A stretch of 64,000 nucleotides of DNA. Source: Bradyrhizobium algeriense (GTDB lineage: Bacteria > Pseudomonadota > Alphaproteobacteria > Rhizobiales > Xanthobacteraceae). The notes below the pieces were generated by a model. That model was not told the DNA's origin. It did no database searches and saw nothing but the letters and a program-made list of their open reading frames with translations. The stretch lies in contig NZ_PYCN01000010.1 in assembly GCF_003062295.1 (NCBI RefSeq), positions 62,001 through 126,000 on the forward strand, written 5' to 3'. Both the position numbers and the translations under genes were made by a program. This document shows positions 32,384-40,726 of the stretch, piece after piece (within the stretch, counting starts at the first letter, position 1; the number at the start of each line of letters is the position of its first letter).

Positions 32384-32396
32384 ATATCTAGAATTA
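32382..32396. promoter_or_regulatory. ArsR operator-like site, left copy
   Basis: ATATATCTAGAATTA, the inverse complement of which matches 32450-32464 in 14 of 15 positions. It overlaps the likely -10 element (TAATTC) and start codon of the leftward arsR. A matching -35 (TTGACA on the minus strand) is at 32413-32418. Confidence 0.65.
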
Positions 32397-32449
32397 GCGA
32401 TATATAGACACTTGTCAAGTCGACGCAGCGACAGGCGCCGCTATTTCCG

Positions 32450-32472
32450 TAATTCTAGAAATATAGTTGACA
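32450..32472. promoter_or_regulatory. ArsR operator-like site, right copy, with -35 element
   Basis: TAATTCTAGAAATAT at 32450-32464 repeats the left site in opposite orientation. TTGACA at 32467-32472 directly follows and is a good -35 for the rightward arsR operon. Confidence 0.65.
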
Positions 32473-32501
32473 TCGTAGGCGAAGCCTGAAATGTTGCTTC
32501 C

Positions 32502-32819
32502 ATGAAGCTCGATGACGCCGCCGCCCATCTCGAGGCGCTGGGCAACCCGACCCGGCTCAAAATCTACCGCGCGCTGATCCGCGCCGGGGGCGCCGGGCTA
32601 GCGGTCGGGCGGCTGCAGGAGAAGCTGAAGATCGCGCCCTCCACCCTCTCCCACCACATCAAGGCGCTGGTGGTGGTCGGCCTCGTGACCCAGGTGCGCG
32701 ATGCGACCACGCTGATCTGCCACGCCAACTACGAAGTGATGCGGGAGCTGGTGGGTTTTCTGGTCGCGGAATGCTGCACGGAGAGCGCCGAAACAAAGGA
32801 TGCCAGGACGGCGGCATAA
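32502..32819 (+). CDS. Second ArsR-family regulator (rightward operon)
   Basis: A 105-residue winged-helix protein. It has the helix-turn-helix LQEKLKIAPSTLSHHIKALV and the wing VRDATTLICHANY. Possible metal ligands are the Cys and His in LICHANYE and the Cys pair in VAECCTES near the C-terminus. It differs clearly from the neighbouring ArsR, so the two probably arose separately rather than by recent duplication. Leads the operon with the flavoprotein and the two MFS genes. Confidence 0.9.
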   Translation: MKLDDAAAHLEALGNPTRLKIYRALIRAGGAGLAVGRLQEKLKIAPSTLSHHIKALVVVGLVTQVRDATTLICHANYEVMRELVGFLVAECCTESAETKDARTAA

Positions 32820-32871
32820 GCATCATCATTTGCGCCATATTTCGATATTTCCAGTTTAATGGGAGAATGCC

Positions 32872-34236
32872 ATGAGCGAAGCCAAGACCGTCGCCATCAT
32901 CGGAGCCGGACCGGTAGGCTTGGCCGCCGCCGCCCATGTTCTGGAGCGCGGCCTGCAGCCGATCGTGCTGGAAGCCGGCGAAACTGTCGGCCACGCCATG
33001 CGGCAATGGGGCCATGTTCAACTGTTCTCTCCATGGGAATACAACGTCGACAAAGCGGCGGCGCGCCTGCTGGCGACGACAGGCTGGAATTCTCCCGAAC
33101 CCGATCAGTATCCGACCGGCGCGGAGATAGTTGAGCGCTACCTCGAACCGCTTGCGGCCCACGCCGCGCTCAAGCCGCACATCCACACCTCGAGCCGCGT
33201 CACGGGCATCAGCCGCATCGGCTTCGACAAGCTGAAAACAAAAGGCCGCGAGGCCGCGCCGTTCGAAATCCGGTATCAGAACGGGAAAGGTCCTGAGGTC
33301 GTCAAGGCCGATGCGGTCATCGACGTATCCGGCACCTGGCACTCGCCGAATCCGGCGGGCGCGAACGGCCTCCCCGCCATCGGCGAGACAGAGGCCACCG
33401 ACAGGATCGCCTACGGCATGCCCGACGTATTGGGTAAGGACCGCGCACGCTATGCCGGCAAGACCGTAGCCGTGCTGGGTGCCGGGCATTCCGCGATCGG
33501 CACGCTGACCGATCTGGCGAAGCTTGCGGCAGAAGCACCTGAAACCCGACCGGTCTGGCTGTTGCGCGGCAGCGATCCCGCCAAGGCCTTTGGCGGCGGC
33601 GCCAACGACAAGCTGGTGGCCCGCGGCGAGCTGGGTGCGGCTTTTGCCGCGCTGGTGACCGCCGGCCGGATCAAGCTGGAAAGCGGATTTCGTGTTTCGC
33701 ATCTCATCGCCGATGGCCCCAGCCTTGTCGTGGCCGCCCTCTCCGGCTGCTCGGCCCGCCGGGTCATCGCCGACGAGTTCATCGTCGCAACGGGCTTTCG
33801 CCCGAACCTCGACTTTGCGCGCGAGTTGCGCATCCGGCTCGATCCGGCGATCGAATGCCCGGTCGCGCTGGCGCCGCTGATCGATCCCAACGAGCATAGC
33901 TGCGGCACCGTGCGGCCGCACGGTGCCCGTGAACTTGCGCAGGATGAGCCCGGCTTCTATTTCGCCGGCATCAAATCCTACGGCCGCGCGCCGACCTTCC
34001 TGATGCTCACGGGATACGAGCAGGTGCGCTCGATTGCCGCCGACATCGCCGGCGACCGCGCGGCCGCGGAGCGCGTCGAACTGGTGCTGCCCGAGACCGG
34101 CGTCTGCAGCCGGCCGCTCGCGCCAGATGCCAGCAATTGTTGCGGCGGCCCTGCATTATCGGATGTTGACGCGTGTTGCGTCGCGGATGAGAAATCAAAG
34201 CAGGACGGCAAGACGGGGTGCGGCTGCGCCTCCTGA
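32872..34236 (+). CDS. FAD/NAD(P)-dependent monooxygenase-like protein with Cys-rich tail
   Basis: A 454-residue flavoprotein of the class B monooxygenase / thioredoxin-reductase-like fold. It has two dinucleotide motifs, VAIIGAGPVGLAAAAHVLER (about residue 8, FAD) and VAVLGAGHSAIGTLTDLAKL (about 198, NADPH), plus ATGFRPNLDF. The last 40 residues contain three Cys clusters (NCCGGP, DACCVAD and GCGCAS), which look like a soft-metal or As(III) binding tail. Homologues occur in ars operons (ArsO-like). GGAGAA precedes the ATG. The true substrate is unknown; oxidation of a trivalent arsenical is a guess from context. Confidence 0.85.
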   Translation: MSEAKTVAIIGAGPVGLAAAAHVLERGLQPIVLEAGETVGHAMRQWGHVQLFSPWEYNVDKAAARLLATTGWNSPEPDQYPTGAEIVERYLEPLAAHAALKPHIHTSSRVTGISRIGFDKLKTKGREAAPFEIRYQNGKGPEVVKADAVIDVSGTWHSPNPAGANGLPAIGETEATDRIAYGMPDVLGKDRARYAGKTVAVLGAGHSAIGTLTDLAKLAAEAPETRPVWLLRGSDPAKAFGGGANDKLVARGELGAAFAALVTAGRIKLESGFRVSHLIADGPSLVVAALSGCSARRVIADEFIVATGFRPNLDFARELRIRLDPAIECPVALAPLIDPNEHSCGTVRPHGARELAQDEPGFYFAGIKSYGRAPTFLMLTGYEQVRSIAADIAGDRAAAERVELVLPETGVCSRPLAPDASNCCGGPALSDVDACCVADEKSKQDGKTGCGCAS

Positions 34237-34246
34237 TCAATAGGGA

Positions 34247-35458
34247 GTGAACGGAATTTTTCTGGAAGGCCGATCCGTCATTGTCGCGATGTGCCTGGGG
34301 CAACTCGGCAGCCTGCTCCCGCACGTCGTCGTGCCATCCATTCTTGCGGCGTTTCTGATTCCGGAGTGGCATCTCAGCGGCGCGCAAGCCGGCCTGCTGG
34401 CGGGCTCGGGTGCGGCAGGTTACATGCTGGCTGTCCCGTTTTTGGCGACGCTCACTGACCGTATCGACGCGCGCAAGATCCTGATTGCAGGCTCCGCACT
34501 CAGCGCACTCGGCACGCTGCTGTTCGGCATGTTCGCCACCGGCCTCTGGTCGGGCGCGCTCTTCAACGCGATCGCCGGTGTGGGATTTGCGGGCGCCTAT
34601 ATGCCAGGCCTGAAAGCGTTGACGGATCGTCTCGCGCCGGGCGATTCATCCCGCGCGATCACGCTTTACACGTCGAGCTTTTCGTTCGGGGTCGGCCTGT
34701 CGTTTCTGGTTTCCCAACTCGTCGCCGAAGCCTGGGGCTGGCGCATCGCATTCTTCGTCACGGCCGCCGGGCCGCTCGTGATGCTCGCCGTCTGCTTCCT
34801 GCTGCGGCCGGTCGAGCCGAAGCCGGCGACGGGACGCCTGCTGGATTTCGCGCCGGTGTTCCAGAACCGGAAAGCCATGGGGTTCGTGCTGGGCTACGGC
34901 GCGCATTGTTTTGAGCTCTACGGCATCAGAACCTGGATCGTGGCGTTCTGGACCTTTGTCTCGCTGAGAAATTCAGACGCCTCGATTTTGACGCCGATCG
35001 TGGTCAGCGTCGTGTTCTCGCTGCTCGCGATGCCCGCGAGCATTCTCGGCAATGAGCTCGCGCTCAGGTTCGGCCGCCACCGCGCCGTCACGGCGGTGAT
35101 GTTCTCCTCCGCCGCCGTTGCGCTTCTGATCGGCGTATTCGCCGACAAGTCGCCCTGGCTGCTACTGCCGCTGGTGCTCATCTATGCCATCACAGTTCCT
35201 GCCGATTCCGGCGCTTTGACCTCGGGCATGTCGATGGCCGCAGACCCGAGCCATCGCGGCGCGACCATGGCGATGCATTCGACCGTCGGCTTCAGCCTGT
35301 CCGCGCTTGGCGCGTGGGCGGTGGGCATAGCGCTCGATGTGGCGGGTGGACCGCAGAGTGCGTCGGCCTGGATGACCGCATTTTCGGTGCTGGCGGCGGG
35401 CATCCTCCTTGGACCGCTGGCGCTCTATTGGTCGAGAAGAGAGACTCCACAGCCGTGA
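34247..35458 (+). CDS. MFS transporter, ars-linked (first)
   Basis: A 403-residue major facilitator protein of about twelve helices. The start is GTG at 34247, ten bases after the flavoprotein stop, with TAGGGAG just upstream. MFS motif A is LATLTDRIDARKILIAGSAL, and AGVGFAGAYMPGLKALTDRL lies in helix 4-5. It overlaps the next MFS gene by four bases (GTGA), so both are translationally coupled. Likely exports an arsenical or the product of the flavoprotein; unproven. Confidence 0.88.
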   Translation: MNGIFLEGRSVIVAMCLGQLGSLLPHVVVPSILAAFLIPEWHLSGAQAGLLAGSGAAGYMLAVPFLATLTDRIDARKILIAGSALSALGTLLFGMFATGLWSGALFNAIAGVGFAGAYMPGLKALTDRLAPGDSSRAITLYTSSFSFGVGLSFLVSQLVAEAWGWRIAFFVTAAGPLVMLAVCFLLRPVEPKPATGRLLDFAPVFQNRKAMGFVLGYGAHCFELYGIRTWIVAFWTFVSLRNSDASILTPIVVSVVFSLLAMPASILGNELALRFGRHRAVTAVMFSSAAVALLIGVFADKSPWLLLPLVLIYAITVPADSGALTSGMSMAADPSHRGATMAMHSTVGFSLSALGAWAVGIALDVAGGPQSASAWMTAFSVLAAGILLGPLALYWSRRETPQP

Positions 35459-36633
35459 ACCGCAGCCAGTTTTCCATCATTGTCGCGCTCGGCACGACGC
35501 AGACCTTGGCCTGGGCTTCCAGCTATTACCTCCCCGCGATTCTCGCCGATCCGATCGCGCGCGATCTCGGCGTTTCCCCGAACTGGATCTTTGCCGCGTT
35601 CTCCGCCTCGCTGGTGATTTCGGCGATGCTCGGCCCGCGCATCGGCCGGCAGATTGATCTGGTCGGCGGCCGCTCCGTGCTGTCGATTTCCAATGTCACG
35701 CTGGCCGCGGGGCTCGCCCTGCTCGGCCTCACCTATTCGATACCGGTGCTGCTTACAGCCTGGCTCCTGCTCGGCATCGGCATGGGTGCGGGCCTCTACG
35801 ACGCCGCCTTCGGCGCGCTCGGCCGCATCTACGGCGACAAGGCACGGCGTTCCATTACCGGCATCACCTTGATCGCGGGCTTCGCCTCCACGGTCGGATG
35901 GCCGCTGACCGCGTGGGGACTCGAAACCATTGGCTGGCGCAACACCTGCTTTGCCTGGGCGGCGGCACACATCCTGATCGGGCTGCCGATCAACTGGTTG
36001 ATGCTGCCGCCGGTCGCGGGCGCAAAGGCCGCCATTGCCGCCGCCATCAAGCCGCACATCCCGATCGACCGCACCATGATCCTGCTGGCATTCGCCTTCG
36101 CCGCCGCGTGGACCGTCACCGGCGCGATGGCCGCGCATTTGCCGCGCATCCTGGAATCCGCCGGCGCGACATCGCTGCAAGCGGTCGCGGCCGGCGCGCT
36201 GATGGGTCCGGCGCAGGTGGCGGCCCGCATCTTCGAGGCCGGTTTCCTCAGTCGTTATCACCCGCTGGTCTCGGGCCGGCTGGCATGCCTGACGCACCCG
36301 ATCGGCGCGGCGATCCTCGGCCTGGCGGGCGGCGGCGCGGCCAGCGTGTTTGCGGTCTTTTACGGCGCCGGCAATGGCATTTTGACCATAGCTCGCGGCA
36401 CGATGCCGCTCGCGATCTTCGGCCCGCAGAACTATGCCTACCGCCTCGGGATCATCGGCGCACCAGCGCGGATCGCGCAGGCCGGCGCCCCGCTGGCGTT
36501 CAGCCTCTTGATCGACGTCATGGGCAGCCGCATCCTGATCGTGTCGTCGGCGCTCAGCCTTGCCGCACTGCTGGCGCTGTGCTTGCTGCGTGCGCCGCCG
36601 CCTCGAAGCGCGACGAAAGAAGAGGATGCCTGA
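35455..36633 (+). CDS. MFS transporter, ars-linked (second)
   Basis: A 392-residue twelve-helix MFS protein beginning with GTG at 35455 inside the previous stop region; the longer frame to 35314 lies within the first MFS gene. It has GPRIGRQIDLVGGRSVLSIS as loop 2-3 and GLYDAAFGALGRIYGDKARR in helix 4-5. The sequence differs from the first MFS, so the pair is not a tandem duplication. Two coupled MFS proteins could act on different arsenic species or function together. Substrate unknown. Confidence 0.88.
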   Translation: MNRSQFSIIVALGTTQTLAWASSYYLPAILADPIARDLGVSPNWIFAAFSASLVISAMLGPRIGRQIDLVGGRSVLSISNVTLAAGLALLGLTYSIPVLLTAWLLLGIGMGAGLYDAAFGALGRIYGDKARRSITGITLIAGFASTVGWPLTAWGLETIGWRNTCFAWAAAHILIGLPINWLMLPPVAGAKAAIAAAIKPHIPIDRTMILLAFAFAAAWTVTGAMAAHLPRILESAGATSLQAVAAGALMGPAQVAARIFEAGFLSRYHPLVSGRLACLTHPIGAAILGLAGGGAASVFAVFYGAGNGILTIARGTMPLAIFGPQNYAYRLGIIGAPARIAQAGAPLAFSLLIDVMGSRILIVSSALSLAALLALCLLRAPPPRSATKEEDA

Positions 36634-36756
36634 ATGATCATCCGCATCAATCCGCCTGAACTCGGGTCGCCACCCGGCTATTCGCAGATCGTCGAGGTGT
36701 CAAAGCTCTACGGTCCGGATTTCCTGATCGAGATCGAGGCAATCGCGGCGGCGTGA
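36634..36756 (+). pseudogene. RidA-family gene collapsed to 40 codons
   Basis: The 40-residue product starts MIIRINPPELGSPPGYSQIV, which matches the N-terminus of RidA/YjgF-like proteins, and ends SKLYGPDFLIEIEAIAAA, which matches their C-terminus. The middle, about 90 residues including the active-site Arg region, is missing. The junction is at GTCGAGGTG (VEV), a triplet expected at both places in an intact gene, so loss between short direct repeats is likely. It is in frame and could be translated, but cannot form the trimer core. It follows the second MFS stop directly. Confidence 0.75.
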
Positions 36757-36759
36757 GCA

Positions 36760-37656
36760 TCAAGCAGGCTTCCTGACTTCCGACGTTGCGATCCAGATCC
36801 CGGCGAACACCGCGACAAGCCCGAGCACGAGATTCGGCGTGATCGGTTCTCCGACCAACTGAGTAGCCAGCAGCCCTGCCGCGAGCGGATTGACGGTCAT
36901 GGTGTTGGCGACGCGCGTCGGCGACGCCCGCTCCAGCGCCAGCACCCACAGGATGAACGCCAGCGCGCCGCCGGCAACGCCAAGATAAATCCCGGCGATC
37001 CATTGCGGCGTGCTGAACTGGCTCAACGCCGCCACGCTTCCCGTCAACAAGCCGACCAGGACCAGGGCCACGGCACCGGTCCCCATGCCGACCGTCAGGA
37101 AACCCAGCGCGCTCGATCGCTGGATGAAGGGACGAGACCAGACATTGTAGAACGCCATGCACAAGACTGCCGCGGTCATGATCAGTTCACCGCGCCAGGC
37201 TCCCGGCGGCGCGGCCGACAATCCCGTTGCAAGCGCGGCAGCGACGCCGAGCACCGCGACGCAGACCCCGATCGATTTCCGTTTCGTCAGCGGCTCGATG
37301 CCGAGTATTGCGCCGACCACCATGGTGTGCAGCGGCAACGTCGCCAGCGCGAGCGAGGCACGCGCCGCGGTCGTGTAGGACATCGCGATGTTGTAGAGGA
37401 CGAAGAATACGCCGAAGAAGCAAAAGCCCAGCGCGGCGACGGCCGGCAAATCCCGCTGTTGCGGCCATCGCGCCTTCAGCAACAGCGCCGCCGGCAGCAC
37501 GCAGCAAAAGCCGATCGCCCAGCGCAGGATCGCAAGCGTGATCGGATCGGTGTTGCCGGCAAGATAGCGCGTGATCGCCGCGGCAGTCCCGCCGAGACAA
37601 CTCGAGACCAGCGCGATCGTGACCCCAACCCATTCGCCCACGCCGTCTCTCCGCAT
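36760..37656 (-). CDS. EamA-family (DMT) transporter
   Basis: A 298-residue protein with ten helices in two EamA repeats (about 10-140 and 155-290). The first starts VTIALVSSCLGGTAAAITRY with LAILRWAIGFCCVLPAALLL, the second has ELIMTAAVLCMAFYNVWSRP. Family members export amino acids, nucleosides or metabolites. It converges on the collapsed RidA gene with a three-base gap. Substrate not predictable. Confidence 0.9.
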   Translation of the reverse strand: MRRDGVGEWVGVTIALVSSCLGGTAAAITRYLAGNTDPITLAILRWAIGFCCVLPAALLLKARWPQQRDLPAVAALGFCFFGVFFVLYNIAMSYTTAARASLALATLPLHTMVVGAILGIEPLTKRKSIGVCVAVLGVAAALATGLSAAPPGAWRGELIMTAAVLCMAFYNVWSRPFIQRSSALGFLTVGMGTGAVALVLVGLLTGSVAALSQFSTPQWIAGIYLGVAGGALAFILWVLALERASPTRVANTMTVNPLAAGLLATQLVGEPITPNLVLGLVAVFAGIWIATSEVRKPA

Positions 37657-37930
37657 TCAACGCGCCATCGACTGCAGCGATTGGCTGAACATATGGTCGC
37701 GACAGAGCAGCACGCGAGCAAAAAGCGTTTGTCGTGCGAATCTTTCTGCTTGATGGCGGCAACTGTCAGCATGGCGGCAAATGTCAGCAGCGCGATCATC
37801 GCTAGCGGCCAAACGATGTATCTTGCGCACGATGCCGTGCCGGGCATAGCCTGACGACGGGGGTATCGCAGCCTCCCCGTCAAATGGCGATCCCATTCAA
37901 GCGCTGCTCGCTTTTCTGTGGAGCGGGCAC

Positions 37931-38662
37931 ATGGATGGAACGACACTCGAACTGCTGCTGTTTCTTCTCGCGACGTTTGCCGGCGCGCTGGTCGCCGGAC
38001 TGTCTGGCTTCGCCTTCGGCCTCGTCGTATCGGCGATCTGGCTCTACATCCTCACCCCGCTGCAAACGGCGACGCTGATCATCGCATTCGGGCTGCTCGT
38101 GCAGGGCTATTCGGTCTGGAAGCTGCGCGGCGCGCTGGACTGGCGGCGGCTCTGGCCGTTCGTGGCCGGCGCCGCGCTCGGCGTTCCCGTCGGCGTCGGC
38201 ATCCTGACCTGGGCGAACCCCGCCCATGTGCGCATGGGCGTCGGCGCGTTCCTGGTGCTTTACAGTCTCTACGCGCTACTGCGGCCTGCAATCCCAAAGG
38301 TTGAAGCCGGCGGCGCCGCTGCCGACGCCGGCATCGGATTCCTCAACGGCGTGCTCGGCGGCATCACCGGGCTTGCCGGGATCCTGGTGACGATCTGGTG
38401 CGGCCTGCGCGGATGGCCGAAGGACGTTCAGCGCACGGTGTTTCAGCCGGTGGCCGTTGCGATCTTCGCCATGAGCGCCTTCTGGATCGGCGCCAGGGGC
38501 GCGATCACGCCGGATACGATCAAGCTGTTCCTGATCGGACTGCCGGCCTTGTTCGCCGGCACTTGGCTCGGGCTAAAACTGTTCGGGCGGCTCGACGAGG
38601 CCACGTTCCGGAAAATCGTGCTGATACTTCTTCTGGTCTCGGGCGCCCTGCTGATCGTGTAG
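37931..38662 (+). CDS. TauE/SafE-family permease
   Basis: A 243-residue inner-membrane protein with seven or eight helices. It has the repeats typical of the family, FAGALVAGLSGFAFGLVVSA and GFLNGVLGGITGLAGILVTI, with the conserved Gly-rich segments. Such proteins export sulfite, sulfoacetate or other organosulfonates. GTGGAG precedes the ATG. About 270 bases upstream separate it from the divergent EamA gene, enough for two promoters. Substrate unknown. Confidence 0.88.
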   Translation: MDGTTLELLLFLLATFAGALVAGLSGFAFGLVVSAIWLYILTPLQTATLIIAFGLLVQGYSVWKLRGALDWRRLWPFVAGAALGVPVGVGILTWANPAHVRMGVGAFLVLYSLYALLRPAIPKVEAGGAAADAGIGFLNGVLGGITGLAGILVTIWCGLRGWPKDVQRTVFQPVAVAIFAMSAFWIGARGAITPDTIKLFLIGLPALFAGTWLGLKLFGRLDEATFRKIVLILLLVSGALLIV

Positions 38663-38873
38663 GCGGGCATTCGCGAGCAGTATCGCAATGGATTGGGGCA
38701 GCCCCGGCCAGGCCCATTAATTATAGCGTCAATCCATTTCTAAATTTCAATCAATTGCCTCCGACCTGCATAGCGTGGCGTCAAGAAGTTTTTGTCATGA
38801 CGACGTGCCGGAACCCGTTTCCGGTGGTTTCGAGGCTCCGCTCTGTTGGAACTTCAAGGCTCTGGAATTGGCT

Positions 38874-39128
38874 ATGAATGAAGCGACCCGCTTACGTGAA
38901 TTGGAAGCCGAGTGCCGTCAGCGCGCTCTGAGCGAACCGGACAAGAAATGGTACTGGCTCGCGCAGGCCGCCAAATACCAGGTGCAGGCCAACCAGAAAC
39001 TCGCCTTTCACTCGGAAGAGGCCAATACGCCCGACTCTCCGGAGATCAAGCTGGCGCAATGGTCGCACGTTCGAGATGAGCGGCGATTGATGGACCCCCT
39101 CCCTGACGGACGGCGACCGCCCTGGTAG
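38874..39128 (+). CDS. Small helical protein, unknown
   Basis: An 84-residue hypothetical starting MNEATRLRELEAECRQRALS, followed by the helix KKWYWLAQAAKYQVQANQKL and a Pro/Arg-rich end. This type of short protein recurs in Bradyrhizobium genomes, but I know no function. The longer frame to 38775 has no better start. Ends 18 bases before the converging MFS gene. Confidence 0.6.
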   Translation: MNEATRLRELEAECRQRALSEPDKKWYWLAQAAKYQVQANQKLAFHSEEANTPDSPEIKLAQWSHVRDERRLMDPLPDGRRPPW

Positions 39129-39146
39129 TCGCGCGCCTCAAAAGCT

Positions 39147-40388
39147 CTAACGCCCCTGCTCCTCGGGCGGCTTGATATGGCGGAACGAGAACAAGAGCGC
39201 GAGGTCGTAGGCGATCTTGAGCGTGCCGCAGACCACCAGCGGCAGCCCCGTAAACGACGTCATCAAGAGCGCACCTGAGATCGCCGGGCTGATCGCCGAT
39301 GCAAGGCTGCGCGGCACGGCGGTGACGCTGGCAGCCGCCGGCCGCTCGGCCGGCGTCACCACAGCCATGACGTAGGAGGTGCGGGTCGGCACGTCCATCT
39401 GCGACAGCGCCGAGCGCAACAGCAGCAACCCAAGCGCCAGATAGAGGTTCGGCGAGAACGCCGCCAGGATCAGGAAGATGCTGGAGGGAATGTGCGTGAA
39501 CACCATGGTGTTGACGAGGCCGATGCGCTTGGCAATCCAGGCGGCGACCGGATAGGAGAAGGCGCTGAGCGTGCTCGACCAGAAGAAAAACAATCCGGCC
39601 GCAGACAATGACAGGTCGAACCGCTCGAACAGCCAGAGCACCAGCAGGGACTGCGCGACGAAACCACCGGCAAAGGAATCGATGCTGAACAGCGCCGCGA
39701 GCTTGTAGACGGTGCCGCGCGAGGGCCCGAGCGGCGCCTGTGGCGCCCTCTCCTCGCCACGCGCATGCGGCACATAGCGATAAAGCGCCGCGCAGACGAT
39801 GCCGAGCGCGGCATAGGCGTAGAACATCAGGCGGAACGCGGCGAGTTTGGTGCTGCCGCCCGCAACCAGGAGATCGGGCAGCGACGCCGCCAGCGATCCA
39901 ACAGCAGTGCAGAGCGCGCCGATCAGGCTGTAACGCGCGAACACCTGGGTGCGGCGCTCATCGGTGGCGCTGTGCGCCAGCACCGCATGCTCGAGCGGCA
40001 CCAGCACGCCGAGATCACCGCCGGATGGATTGATGGTGCCGACGAAGGCGACCAGCGCAATCAGCACAAAATGCTCGACGCCGGGAAAGGTGATGCCGGT
40101 GGCGGCCATCAGGCACGCGCCCGCGATCAGCAGCGGCCGCAGGTAGTGACGGGGCGCGACCCAGCCGACGACCAGGGTCAGCAACGCGGTTCCCAGCAGC
40201 GATGCGGTCGCGACGATGCCGACCGCGATCGCGTCGTAACCGAGCGCGGTCATGTAGGCCGGCAAAATGATGACAGCAAAACCGTCGCCGAAGCCACGCA
40301 AACCCCGTGCGACATAAAGCAGCCTGATCAGCGCGTTGGCGGTGGAGGGTTTTGGTTCAGTCGTGATATCGGTCATCCCAGCGTCCAT
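39147..40388 (-). CDS. MFS transporter
   Basis: A 413-residue twelve-helix facilitator. The N-terminal soluble tail MTDITTEPKPSTANALIRL is followed by the first helix; VGWVAPRHYLRPLLIAGACL is the loop 2-3 region with an atypical motif A. TERRTQVFARYS-type loop residues and SALSQMDVPTRTSYVMAVVT lie in the second half, a stretch recurrent in alphaproteobacterial MFS proteins. The start ATG 40388 has GAGGA upstream; the longer frame runs into a hairpin repeat. Substrate unknown. Confidence 0.86.
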   Translation of the reverse strand: MDAGMTDITTEPKPSTANALIRLLYVARGLRGFGDGFAVIILPAYMTALGYDAIAVGIVATASLLGTALLTLVVGWVAPRHYLRPLLIAGACLMAATGITFPGVEHFVLIALVAFVGTINPSGGDLGVLVPLEHAVLAHSATDERRTQVFARYSLIGALCTAVGSLAASLPDLLVAGGSTKLAAFRLMFYAYAALGIVCAALYRYVPHARGEERAPQAPLGPSRGTVYKLAALFSIDSFAGGFVAQSLLVLWLFERFDLSLSAAGLFFFWSSTLSAFSYPVAAWIAKRIGLVNTMVFTHIPSSIFLILAAFSPNLYLALGLLLLRSALSQMDVPTRTSYVMAVVTPAERPAAASVTAVPRSLASAISPAISGALLMTSFTGLPLVVCGTLKIAYDLALLFSFRHIKPPEEQGR

Positions 40389-40514
40389 GCGCCATCCTCG
40401 ACACGTCGAGAGGTGCGCAGAGCTTGGACGGCGGACCGTCTGACGGGGAGCCTGCTTCGTCCCCGATGACGCGCAAGCTAGGACCGAAACCGGCAGTTCG
40501 CAAGCACCCCTTGG

Positions 40515-40599
40515 GTAGGATGGGTAGAGCGAAGCGAAACCCATCGATTGGTGCCGACGAACGAAATGATGGGTTTCGCTTCGCTCTACCCTCCCTACG
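40515..40599. repeat. Intergenic inverted repeat, family B
   Basis: Inverted arms GTAGGATGGGTAGAGCGAAG... and ...TTCGCTTCGCTCTACCCTCC. It is the only copy here that lies between two divergent genes, so it would be in or near promoters. Confidence 0.85.
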
Positions 40600-40726
40600 T
40601 GGGCCCGCTAGCGGGTTGACAGAAGAAGCCGCACGCGATTAATTCGCCCCCATGGGGATTTTGCGATCTCCCCACGAGGCGACATGCCCAAGTATCGCGT
40701 CCCGTTTTTTTTACGAGGGCGCAGCC

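Noticed and set aside
34247..36633. Tandem duplication of an MFS gene
   Set aside because: The two neighbouring MFS proteins differ along their whole length, so a recent duplication is not supported.
37476..37946. A minus-strand frame with a hydrophobic segment (YIVWPLAMIALLTFAAMLTV)
   Set aside because: It overlaps the EamA gene, has no ribosome site, and the rest is Cys/Arg-rich and not protein-like. A small gene starting near 37852 cannot be excluded, but support is poor.
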